NCBI GenBank assembly: GCA_964017045.1
Contig: OZ024802.1
Location: 26,848,293 to 26,912,292 of the forward strand
Direction: 5' to 3'
Length of the DNA stretch: 64,000 nt
From: Omphiscola glabra
Taxonomy: Eukaryota > Mollusca > Gastropoda > Lymnaeidae
Shown: in pieces, positions 1 through 11,300 of the stretch
How the letters are laid out: the number at the start of each line of letters is the position of its first letter
Position numbering within the stretch: the first letter of the stretch is position 1
Position numbers and translations under genes: made by a program
The notes under the pieces: generated by a model
The model's input: only the letters and a program-made list of their open reading frames with translations
Told to the model about the DNA's origin: nothing
Database searches by the model: none

Positions 1-136
1 ATAAATCTATAATATTATAATTCCTGATTGGACGTAGTCCACCCCGCTCAAGAAAGGTAATACAGTAAAACTCCTTTTAAATAGTTTTTTTAGGGCTAAA
101 CTACCTCAACTGAAGCTCTCCGTATCCAGAAATTTG

Positions 137-269
137 TTAGAAAGAAATTTCGTCGACGGAAAATTGATCGACGGAAGTTTGATCGAACGGAAATTTGATC
201 GAACGGAATTTTGGTCGAATGTTTTTTCCAGTTCACACGATCAAATTTTGCGTCAAATTTCTTTTTGAA
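137..269. mobile_element. Short inverted-repeat element, copy 1
   Basis: About 130 bp with imperfect terminal inverted repeats: GAAAGAAATTTCGTCG at the left, and the complement of GACG-CAAATTTCTTTTT at the right. Inside are repeats of TTTGATCGAACGGAA. Copies lie at 47231-47346 and, cut by the window edge, at 63976. It behaves like a MITE of unknown superfamily. The surrounding DNA (1-136 and 270-1010) shows nothing else. Confidence 0.55.
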
Positions 270-1010
270 TTGTATTATGTTCATCATTATGTTTTTTTTT
301 ATATTTGTATAACAAAAGTATCAACAATAATTACATCAAGTTAACAATTTAGTCAGTCCAACAATTATTTCGGCTATTATGGATTTATTATTCTATCAAT
401 AAAATAAGTATATCAACAATAATTATGTCAATGCAATATATGTTATTTTTATACAGATTAACACAGAATAAATATGGCTGAATCATTGTCTTTTAAATAT
501 ATTCTTCCTTTCTTTCCAATGCGCTTTTGTATGGACCAAGGGGTCTCAAACATTTATAATGCCTTAGGGCTGTTTTGAGGGTGTCTATAAACGAGACTTA
601 ACTGCGTGCCCAGATATACCTGTAGCTTTCGTTGTATTATCATCACTACATGAGAACCAGGGAAATAGTTTTTACTGTCGAAAACAATAGTGCTCGTCTT
701 AAGGACATATTTTCAAAAGGTGCTATATAACATTAAAAAAAAAATTGCAGTTAGTCAATTTAGTTTTCTTTGCTATTATCCTGACTTTGTTGAACACACC
801 TCAATACGTCAATTGACCATCACATCACTGCATTGTGAATGTGTGCCGCTTGAAAGTTATTAGGATTTTGGGTGCCGCCTAGACGCATCTGGATTAAGGG
901 GTGCCGCGAGATTGATACCCCTCCCCCTTGGCTTAAAACAATTTCCTCTTCAAGCAAAAGCAGAAAAGACTGATAATACGACAATATAATTTTATAATTT
1001 TAAGGCTATC

Positions 1011-1416
1011 TCATTCATCATATGACAACCCACATATTAATCATCTGACAACCCACTCATTCATTAACTGACAACCCACACATTCATCATCTGACAACTC
1101 ACACATTCATCATTTGACAACCCACACATTCATCATCTGACAACCCAAACATTCATCATTTGACAACCCACACATTCATCATCTGACAACCCACACATTC
1201 ACCATTTCACAACCTAAACATCAATCATCCGTTAACCCAAACAGTCATTTTTCTGACAATCCAAAGATTAATAATCTGACAACCCAAACATTCATCATCT
1301 GACAACCCACACATTCCTCACCTGACAACCAATACATTAAATAGTCTGACAACCTACTCATTAATAATCTGACAACCCACACATTCGTCACCTGACAACC
1401 CACACACTCATCTTAT
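1011..1416. repeat. 23-bp minisatellite (CTGACAACCCACACATTCAT)
   Basis: About 17 imperfect units of 23 bp built on CTGACAACCCACACATTCAT. Divergence is moderate, with ATT/CTT/AAA substitutions in middle units. No coding frame of note. Confidence 0.9.
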
Positions 1417-1885
1417 CACAGATGCTACTCTTTTGAGGTCATCCCCAACTTCTTTGAGAATTATTTTTGTACCCACAAAGTTTAATGAATCTATGTATTA
1501 ATATGTATATTACAGTTTTAGAACCCTTTGCGAGTGAACAAATTGTGGATAAGTTTTGGGTTTGGGTAAAATTATAATGGTCTAATAGAGCTTACAATTT
1601 GAACAACTGGTCACAAGAAACTTACGGAATTTAACACAAATTATATTTAGCCTACTGGCCGGATCAATGAAAGTCAAAACTAGTTGCTAGAACATGGATG
1701 GCGCGATAAAAAGGATTTTCCCCTATCAGGATTGTAGAAAGTACACGTCCGTATATGAATAAAGACATATAAATACAGTTATACAAATAGATAAATCCTA
1801 ACACTTTCTCGATCAATCACAGATACGCGGCAAAATCATCTGGCGAGAAAAATCTTCGCGTCCACAATCTTTAAATCATGTCGAT

Positions 1886-1963
1886 GTTGCAACCGTGTCT
1901 ATGGACGCCTGTCAGTGTGTTGTGCTTGCAACCGTGTCTATGGACGCTTGTCAGTGTGTTGCA
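1886..1963. repeat. 39-bp direct duplication
   Basis: Two near-identical copies of a 39-bp block containing CCGTGTCTATGGACGC. The 500 bp on its left shows no other feature. The short open frames across it follow from the duplication. Confidence 0.8.
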
Positions 1964-2124
1964 TCTGGCTTTATATACGTCTGCAGCATTTACCTGTACA
2001 CCTCCGTCAATGTTTGGCGACTTTCTCTACATACGTGTTGGAGATGTATTTACAAATTATTAGGTGTGTAAACCTGTTGTGTAGGGATCCAGCTTTATAA
2101 TCCTAAAACGAATAATCCCAGACC

Positions 2125-2195
2125 TTCTGGATTTCGTCCTGTGAAGTGTTTACCATCGTAACACTGACGGACGGTTGCCAGCAACAACAAAAAAA
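2125..2195 (+). repeat. Dispersed fragment shared with 16640-16705
   Basis: The stretch with TTCGTCCTGTGAAGTGTT, CATCGTAACAC and TGACGGACGG matches 16648-16690 with a few substitutions. A simple A-rich end follows in both. It looks like the 3' tail of a retroelement, possibly non-LTR; the family is not identified. Confidence 0.45.
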
Positions 2196-2503
2196 AGCAT
2201 CCAGCCCGAACCCTGATCATTTCACTGCAAAGACAAAGTCTAGTCAATGAGGTTGTCGCCACGTGGAAAAAGATTTCATTGTGAAGTCAACGCTGCCGTT
2301 CAAATAGTGATGCCCCCCCCCCCCCACTCGATGTTTCATTTTGTTTCCAAGTGTCCACCGGACAAGGGCTGTAGACTTCATTGAGATAGCTCGTAACTCA
2401 CAGTGTATTGTCGGAAGGCAGTGGTGGCGCATCCAAGAAATATTTTTTTTTTAAATATCGGCAAAAAAGCACCAAAATAAAACGGTGCCATGCCAATAAC
2501 GAT

Positions 2504-2509
2504 TTTATT
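2504..2509 (-). promoter_or_regulatory. Possible polyadenylation signal
   Basis: AATAAA on the minus strand, about 500 bp beyond the stop codon of the UNC93-like gene. It would give a 3' untranslated region of ordinary length. Only the hexamer is seen, so support is weak. Confidence 0.25.
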
Positions 2510-2539
2510 GTCACTGAAAAAAAATGGGGTGGGGGGGGA

Positions 2540-2625
2540 ATTTAGGTCAGAGTGGAAGGATGTGGTGAGGCAGGACAAAGCATTACGTGGGCTGAAGAGC
2601 CAAAGAGATGGATGGTTGGAAAAGG
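2540..2625 (+). mobile_element. Non-LTR retrotransposon 3' fragment
   Basis: Translates to RSEWKDVVRQDKALRGLKSQ and matches the tail of the reverse-transcriptase remnant at 43627-43699 (GAGTGGAAGGA-GT-GTGAGGCAGG). Only the last ~30 codons of the parent remain. It lies in the presumed 3' flank of the UNC93-like gene. Confidence 0.6.
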
Positions 2626-3007
2626 AAAAATGTGTATCTCTGTGCCCCCTGTTTTTTTCTCCCTACGCTATTATCATCTCTCTTTCCGTCTCTTTCCCCC
2701 CGTGTCTATCTCTTCCCATATCTCTCTCTCTCTCTCTCTTAATGCCCATTGAAAGTCTGACATTTGAGCAAGTGTCCAAAAGAATCGCCAACCACAGAAT
2801 ATCCCAAAATAAAATGAAAACAAGCTCCAGATATTTGGACCAGCCTTCACGTGACACGCTATTGCATCAAATCCATTCAAATCTCATAATACAAGTATGG
2901 AGTCCAATTCTTTTTTTTTAAAGTTAGAAAATATCGAGTTCACGCGGAGCTAACTACCCAGAATCACGGCGACATGCCACACAAGGGTGGACAACTCCCT
3001 GATGCAT

Positions 3008-4264
3008 TTAATAGATACAGCTGACGTCCTCGCTCTCCATCACCGGAATGCGGCTCGGTTTTTTCGTTGTGCCGTTGTGCACCGTGTCGGTGGTAATGAC
3101 CGGTGTCTCGCCTTCCATGACGTCTTCCGGTACAAACCCATCGCTGTCGGCGTCTGAGACTTGACCTTCGCCTTCTGCCACGCCATCTTGTTGATGGTTG
3201 GTTGGCGGACTGGGCAAGGAGACAGTGGATTTCCGTTTCCTCTTTGTCAATTTTTTTAGTCCTTTTAACCCGAAGACCTTAAAGTTTGATTTGGCGACGC
3301 CATTTTCCGACGAAGGCGCCCTTGAGTGATGGTGTCTATGGCGGTGCGTCACGACAGGTGTTCCGGAAACCACGGAATCCGCCACGGACGACGGGACATT
3401 GAAAGACTTATTTTTACGAATGCGACCTATTTTGTTGCGCTGCTCATCGAGTTCATGCATGTGCACCTGGTCCACTGAAAACGGACGCTGAATTTTACCA
3501 GGCCTTGGCGTGTAGTGGACAGCCGGTGATCCGGTCATGCCAATCGTTTCAAAACTGAACGAAACCCTGGCGTTATTTCTCCCGCTTTCTGTCTTAGACT
3601 CTTCCTCCAGCTCAAACCCTAAATTGACCCTTCCGGCTCCTGCTCTGGAGTCTGGTTCCGGGGTGTCGATTGTAATTTCAAAATTAGACCCCCTTCTGGA
3701 ACCAGAGTCGAGATTGATCGTTTGGAGGGTGGCGCTAAGACGCCGGAAAAAATTGTGTTTGTCGAATCCCGGCGGGGGTCCGTCTGTCTCGTCGTATTCC
3801 GGGACACTTAGAAACACGGAGTCGTCGGTTTCGAAGTCCTTCTCACGTTGCATAACAAACTCTTCCTCGTCTTCGTAGAGATCTTCGGGGATGATGTCGA
3901 AATTCGGAGGAACGATTTCGGAAATAGCCCGACGTTTTTCTGAGACTCCGCTGGTAGACACACTGCGTGCTGGTTGGGATCTGTTGACCATGGACCCATG
4001 GCGGTAAGAGTTGTTTGAGACGTGGCCGTCTGACATCGAGCGAGGCAGGACACGTGGACGTCCTTGTGTGCGGCCGTCGTCGCTGGGCCAGTCGGCGGCC
4101 GGCGGACACGTGTGGAACATCTTCGTTGCCTTGCAGTCGCGCAGGTAAGGGGTGCTCATCACCTTGGTGATCTCCAGGGTCAGCCCCGTCTCGTCCCGCC
4201 GCCAGCCGTTCTGGGCCTCCTTGATGACGTCGGCCAGTTCAATGTGGTCAAAGGAAAGGCGGTC
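3008..4264 (-). CDS. UNC93-like exon 8 (long disordered tail, stop codon)
   Basis: 418 codons plus TAA, entered in phase 0 after GTATTCCAG. The sequence is polar and looks disordered. It has several Arg-directed kinase-like sites (FFRRLS, SRRGS), an acidic patch (EDLYEDEEEF), a His run (HRHRHHH), a basic stretch (LKKLTKRKRKS) and ends ESEDVSCIY. Base composition is markedly more GC-rich than its surroundings and codon use looks constrained, so it is surely coding. I recognise no domain. It could be a separate gene's last exon, but phase, strand and spacing favour attachment to the UNC93 exons. Confidence 0.78.
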   Translation of the reverse strand, partial: DRLSFDHIELADVIKEAQNGWRRDETGLTLEITKVMSTPYLRDCKATKMFHTCPPAADWPSDDGRTQGRPRVLPRSMSDGHVSNNSYRHGSMVNRSQPARSVSTSGVSEKRRAISEIVPPNFDIIPEDLYEDEEEFVMQREKDFETDDSVFLSVPEYDETDGPPPGFDKHNFFRRLSATLQTINLDSGSRRGSNFEITIDTPEPDSRAGAGRVNLGFELEEESKTESGRNNARVSFSFETIGMTGSPAVHYTPRPGKIQRPFSVDQVHMHELDEQRNKIGRIRKNKSFNVPSSVADSVVSGTPVVTHRHRHHHSRAPSSENGVAKSNFKVFGLKGLKKLTKRKRKSTVSLPSPPTNHQQDGVAEGEGQVSDADSDGFVPEDVMEGETPVITTDTVHNGTTKKPSRIPVMESEDVSCIY

Positions 4265-5291
4265 CTGGAATACGGAGTTACATATTTTATTTAAGTCAGA
4301 TGCAATCATTATGAGCTTAAAAATAGTATACTTAGAATTAAGACCACTAAATGGGTGAGTGAGTAGAATGATAGCAACTTCCCTTTACAAACTATCATTC
4401 TGCTTAGTTCGTTGTAAGTGGGGGGGCGGGCGGGGCGCCAAAAGGCAGGCATTAATAAATCTAAAATAAAAATTCTCAACCCAGGGTTTTCAGACAATGT
4501 GGTGAGTTATCTGATACAGTATGACGTTCTCTTAATGTGTTAGAGAACCAAGGGATCGCACATTCACCTCGCGGAGTAACAAATATTATTTCACACAACA
4601 GCCGTTACGCACCATTAGCGCTCTAAATTGTCCTTTTAACACAGCGAACAAACACTTGCATAATAAATTGCCAGTAGGGCCGCAATTTGCGCAAGAAGCT
4701 AACCTAACACATTTTATTGAATATTTTCGAATATTTTTTTTACCGTGCGTGCACATACGCACACTTACATGAATGGACATGAAGGACGATGCACTCGTAC
4801 ACTTACATGAATGGACATGAAGGACGATGCACTCGTACACTTACATGAATGGACATGAAGGACGATGCACTCGTACACTTACATGAATGGACATGAAGGA
4901 AGACACACTCGTACATTTGCATGAATGGGCATGCAGGTAGACACACTCGTACACTTACATGAATGGACATGAAAGACAATGCACTCGTACACTTACATGA
5001 ATGGACATGAAGGATGACACACTCGTACACTTACATGAATGGTCATGAAGGACGACACACTCGTACACTTACATGAATGGAAACGAAGGAAGACACACTC
5101 GTGCACTTACATGAATGGACATGAACGAAGACACACTCGTCCTCTTGGTCGATGTCGTGCTGACCGTGTCCTCCTTGGGGACGATGTACTGGGGGATGGA
5201 GACGATCGAGCCTCGCCCTTCGAGAATCAGCTTCTCTCGCATCTGTGGAGACGTTGGAGTGATGATTGGAACAATAGCTGTTGCTTTCTTC

Positions 5292-5322
<31 letters not shown>

Positions 5323-8300
5323 TGTTTATTTTAATTGGCGGTCTTGAAGTTGTAAGACGTGTAATTTTTGAAAACGTTGTGTTTGGACAAGGTGCAGAGT
5401 AGCAGTTTAAGTATATGAAGAAATGAAACTGATCAGTCGGTGTCGGGCCTCTACTGTCGGAGTAGAGATCAGCTAAAATTAAGACACCATTTTTTTAGCT
5501 AGCTTAATTTTTTTTACAGCTTCTCCGTTGTTGTTTTTTTTACTTTTAGATATTCAAAGTACCGGGTAATCTTGTCAATTGATTTTCACCATAGAATAAA
5601 TTTATCAGCATATTTTTAAAGCTGCAAAAGGTGCGCTTTTTTACAGCCCCATGAATTGCGTCAAAAAACCTGACATTTACTCTATGTTCCACAATTGCCT
5701 CATTGTAAAAAAAAACAAAAAAAAAAACAACTGATATACACAACTCGTGTCAAATGTTAGAGGGGCGTCATTGGAGAATAGATGTTACGTTTAATGTGTA
5801 TCGCTTTAATTTATTGAAGCTGGATTCGAACCAGGGCAGTCGTCAATGTTTAAGCAACAAAACAAAAAACAACAAAAAAGGAAAAAAAAAACAGAAACAT
5901 TGATTCGACCGGGTTCAGCCAAAAATAAAACAACAAACTATTTTTTTTTTAAAAATATAGATCTATCCATAATTTTTCTTAATCATTTCGCAAGCGCTTT
6001 CAATGGAGTTTCAAACCAGGGGAGTTAATTAACATGTAGTAATTCCCATCAATGCGTATTGCGTACCCTTGTTTTGAGCTCGACAAAAATGTACAGGACG
6101 AGCCCCAGTGACGCGCAGATCATGCAGAGGATGAGTTTGGTGGAGATGCACAGGTAGGTGGCGTTGACGAACGTGATGCAGTAGCCGATGCTGCGCCAGG
6201 CGTGGAAGTTGGCGAAGGCGGGTTCCTTTTGGGACGGGTACAGCATGGTGATGAGAGCTGGTTGTGTGTGTGTGGGGGGGGGGGGAGAGAGAGAGAGAGA
6301 TAAACAGTCATAAGATCGAAAAGTTTGAATTTCAACGATAACATTACAATTACAATCCATTAGACAGATTCTACAGGGTCAATCTGAATCAAAAGGTACG
6401 ATGCACGTGTTGTTTTCATTGTATGAAAGTAAAAGACACATTTTCACCCGCAATTATCTGGCGCAATTCGAGGAAACGCTTTATGTATAATGATCTGCCG
6501 GCCGTCTATAAACTCTATGTATAATGATCTGCCGGCCATCAATAAACTCTATGTATAATGATCTGCTGGCCGTCTATAAACTCTATGTATAATGATCTGC
6601 TGGCCGTCTATAGACTCTATGTATAATGATCTGCTAGCCGTCTATAAACTCTATGTATAATGATCTGCTGGCCGTCTATAGACTCTATGTATAATGATCT
6701 GCCGGCCGTCTCTAGACTCTATGTATAATGATCTGCCGGCCGTCTATAAACTCTATGTATAATGATCTGCCGGCCGTCTATAGACTCTATGTATAATGAT
6801 CTGCCGGCCGTCTATAAACTCTATGTATAATGATCTGCCGGCCGTCTATAAACTCTATGTATAATGATCTGCCGGCCGTCTATAAACTCTATGTATAATG
6901 ATCTGCCGGCCGTCTATAAACCATATGTATAATGATCTGCCGGCCGTCTATAAACTCTATGTATAATGATCTGCCGGCCGTCTATAAACTCTAAGTATAA
7001 TGATCTGAAAACCGAGTATAAACCATAAGTATAATGATCAGCTGGTTGTCTATAAACTATAAGCATAATTATCTGCCGGCCGTCTATAAACTCTAAGTAT
7101 AATGATCTGAAAACCGAGTATAAACCATAAGTATACTGATCTGCTGGCCGTCTATAACCTATTAGCATAATACACTTTCCCATATCCCATTTAGATAATG
7201 GGGATGGAGATACATACGTTGAAACTAAATATTTGGCTTTTCTTATTTTTAACGTAAAATGAATGTTGGGTTGAGTAAACAATGTCATATATTATATTTG
7301 GTTGGGGTATATAAAAAAGTTTATTTCTTTGGTTTGGTTTTAAAAGCAAATTGATAGTGGGGGGGGGGAGTGGTGGGGGGAGATGAATTTAATATTTCGC
7401 GGAGCAGACATGTATTTGGTAAAACTAAAAATTCGATAGGGTATAAAAAGTGATTTGGGTTAGGGTTTGGGTTTGGGTTTGGGTTTGGGTTAGGGTTTGG
7501 GTTTGGGTTTATGTTTGGGTTTGGGTTAGGGTTTGGGTTTGGGTTTACAAGATCGATTGAAAATTAGGTGCGTTTGGGTTTATTAGATGACTAATATTTT
7601 TTAATGTAAATACGAAAGAGCTTACAGTTAGCCTGGGCCTGTAATATGCTCTCCGCCACGCCCCACACCATGGGGATTATGAATATGATAGCCTCATCGT
7701 CGCCGTCCGGTGACCAGTGGTACAGGATGACCAGCAGGACGATGTGCGTCGCCATGGAGAGCGTGAGCAGCAGGAAGCGGCCGGTGATCTTCGACAGGCG
7801 AGTGAACAGGAAGACAAAGATGGGGGTTGTCGCCCCGTAGGCAGCCATGACGTAACCAACCATGTGGATTCCTATCGCGCACGTGACGTAAGCCTGCCCC
7901 AAGAAAAAAAAAAAATGAAATATCACAAAATAGCAAACATTAACTAACCATATTCAATTTTACGCGATCGTATGTTAATTTTAATCCTAGTACACATTTT
8001 ATTCTTGTCGGTAAATGTTATTATTCTACACCACAGTTCAGATATTTGAAGATTTCTTTTAACAAGCTTTCTCCTGTCTATATTTAAATAAATATCTCAG
8101 TTATTGTAAATGTTTTCTAATTCCACATGAAACAAAATGAACTCAATCGCAGTGAGTAGATAAACCAGCAAATAAATATATCTGATCCCATTCGTGCTCA
8201 GTACCGCTTCTGCCGATTGTTTGTCAGATCCCATTCGGCCGGATTTTTCGGTGAAGGTTATAGTAGAGCAAGGTATGTGAAGGCTTCAAATATAAAAACA

Positions 8301-11300
8301 GGACAATATATGGAAATAGTAGAACAAGATATGTGAAGGCTTGAAATATAAAAAACATGGCAATAAAAGAAGAACGTTTTGACTAAGAGCCTTCCTCAGC
8401 AGACATTTCTTCTCTTGTCCTGTCGGCTGAGGAAGGCTCTTAGCCGAAACGCTCTTATTTTATTGTCCTGTCTTTATATTACAAGCTTGCACCCACCCTG
8501 TTCCACTATTTCCTTAACACAGCTTGAACGCGATCCTTTCGTGTATTATCTATGGAGTTTAACTACTGTGTGAGAATATTGAGAAGATAAGTGCTAGATT
8601 TACGAGAACGTACCTTGGTGAAGCTGGCCATCAGAAAGGCATGTTCCACCGACGTGAACAGAATGAAAGGAACCAGCAAGAGCATGTCAGTGGTCAGCAG
8701 GACACTGAAACAGGAGGTGACCGTGTTCCGGACGCTGACCTTCTCAATCCATTCGCTCCTGGGGAGTGGCGTGAGCAGGAAGAACACCAGAACCAGGCCG
8801 AACAGCGCACACGCCATGAAGAACCCCAGAGTGATGTCGATGACCCAGTCCTCGGGGTCTTCGATCTAATCACATACAAATATAAACAACTTATAGATTT
8901 GACATAAATTAGATTAAAAACTCCCTTAACTATTTCTTTTTTTTTCAGCAACATTATTAGTTCTATAACAGTTCTACTTGGGCAGTATTCCTACTTGGGT
9001 AGTATTCCTACTTGGTAGTATTCCTACTTGGGTAGTATTCATACTTTGGTAGTATTCCTACTTGGGTAGTATTCCTACTTGGGTAGTATTCCTACTTGGG
9101 TAGTATTCCTACTTGGGTAGTATTCCTACTTGGGCAGTATTCCTACTTGGGTAGTATTCCTACTTGGGTAGTATTCCTACTTGGGTAGTATTCCTACTTT
9201 AGCGACACTCCTTGGTAATGGAGATTTCATTATTGCTTTAGCCACCATAAAATCCAAGAAATAAATGCATTTGATTGATAGTATTATTATTATACAAGTT
9301 ATGATGCCGATTACTTTCTTAATTATTCTATTAAAAATGGTTTTGTAACTCTTGCAATTATAAAATTTTAGTAATCCGAGGATCGGAATACGCCGTTCCA
9401 ATTTGAAACAGTTTCGTTGTTTAGTGCTCCTCACAAAATCTAAATACGCCTAATATTTAAATTGTATTGTTTATTAAATTATATTCGATTCGGGAAATAA
9501 TACTTCTGTTTTAAAACTCTTCTCTCTTATCCTGCAGAACCTTTTAAAATCATCAAATATCGTTGGGTATCAACCTGAAGATTTGTAGGAGGTAGGGGCG
9601 CCATAATTTAGAAATGCCGCGGGCGCTAAAATTTAGAACTGCTTGATGGGCCAACATTTTGAACTACCTAGGGCGCCAAAATTTAGAACTCCCCGGGGCC
9701 CCAAAACATCAATGGCCGGCACTGCTTACTTTAGTAAAAAAAAAATTACAGAGTACTAAGTCTTCCCTCACTTCCAATCTTACTTAAGTAACCGGCCTAC
9801 CTCGGTGACGTTCTCGTTGTAAGGACAGTCATCGATGCCGCAGTACTTGAAGACGACCAGCTCGTCACTCTTGTTGCCCACCCCGTCCCTGATGACGGTG
9901 CTGGTCACCAGGTTGCCCACGATCTGCGTGGTGGCGAACATGGCGAAGAAGAAGCCGTTGAAGCGGCTGAGGATCGTGTACGGTGACGCCGAAGAGCTCT
10001 TCGAGAACGAGTAGGCGTTGGCGGAAATGTACAGGGCCTGTCGGGGAGAAGAGACGTTGTGTGCTAATAGTATACCTCTCACCCTGGATTTGTTCAAATA
10101 GAATGCCTCTGAACTTGGCTTTGTACAAATAGTATGCCTCTGAACTTGAGTTTATACAAATAGTATGCCTCTGAACTTGCGTTTTTATTTTTTTTAATTG
10201 TGTTTTGTTTTGCCGTTTCAATAATTCAATTATATTTTACCATGTTATAAACATTATCTAGATATTGCCGCACATTGGTTCAAATTATAAATTTCACAAC
10301 AGCCTATTCACATTTTTTTTATTTCACTAACGACAGAACCTACTCTGCGCGATCTAGTATCCGTGTTCTACAGATTGTTTTTTTTTAATTTCATGACCAA
10401 GAAATGTAAAGCCTATAGGTACAACACTGTGTTTCCACATCGTATTATCTACAATATGATCATTTATAAATTATGGGACAATGGTTTATAAATATATACC
10501 ATGTATATAGGGCGCATTAGTACAAAGTATACCTTGGAATAAAGGTAACATACATATACATATGACAAAGGTGCGATATATAACTTGCAAAATAGTACCA
10601 CACATACTACTGAGGCAAACACTACACATACGAGATAATGTACTACCCATACTTGGGACAATGTAGCATACATACCTGGGACAATTTATCACATATACCT
10701 GGGACAATGTACCACCCACACCTTGGAAAACGGTACCACCTTTATTTGGAACCAAGTAATCACACATACCTGGGATGTCCAAGCTGGCCCGTTAAAGGCG
10801 CCCAGAGCCACTGCCGCGGGCACCATCGTGGCAAACGAAGGGTAGAAGTTGGCCAGGACGTACACGCTGTGGGCCAGGAAGAAGGCCACCAAGACTGTTT
10901 TGGCGCCAATCAGACCGATTATGGTGGGCGAGAAGATACTAGATATTATGGCCGTGAAGTAGATGATGGACAGGCAGACTAGCCCGAGGCTCTCTTCGTC
11001 GTGGAGTGAACTGTGGAGGTTCTGGTGACGGAGTATTCAGACTTTAGACACGATCGAGATTCATAGAAATATATACTCTGAATTCATTGAGAAAATGTTA
11101 GTTGTTACTGATTTGTTTAAACAGCTGAGGATTTATTGCAACTACTATTTGATGAAATTTACAAGTAAAAGCTATTTTGTTCTTTATCCTGCCATAGGAC
11201 CAAAAGTGATATTTTCTTGTTTCAACCGACAAATTAGTGCGGAGTCACTGATCTTTCATTGAGCGCTTCCCCCAGGCGGTGGATAGCTTAAAACCCTCCA

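Noticed and set aside
2490..2921. 143-residue plus-strand frame
   Set aside because: Its middle is a CT microsatellite and its start a LINE fragment; opposite the 3' flank of the UNC93-like gene, with no homolog recognised.
5800..5850. tRNA-like B box (GGTTCGAATCC on the minus strand)
   Set aside because: No acceptor, D or anticodon stems could be drawn around it; at most a trace of a tRNA-derived SINE.
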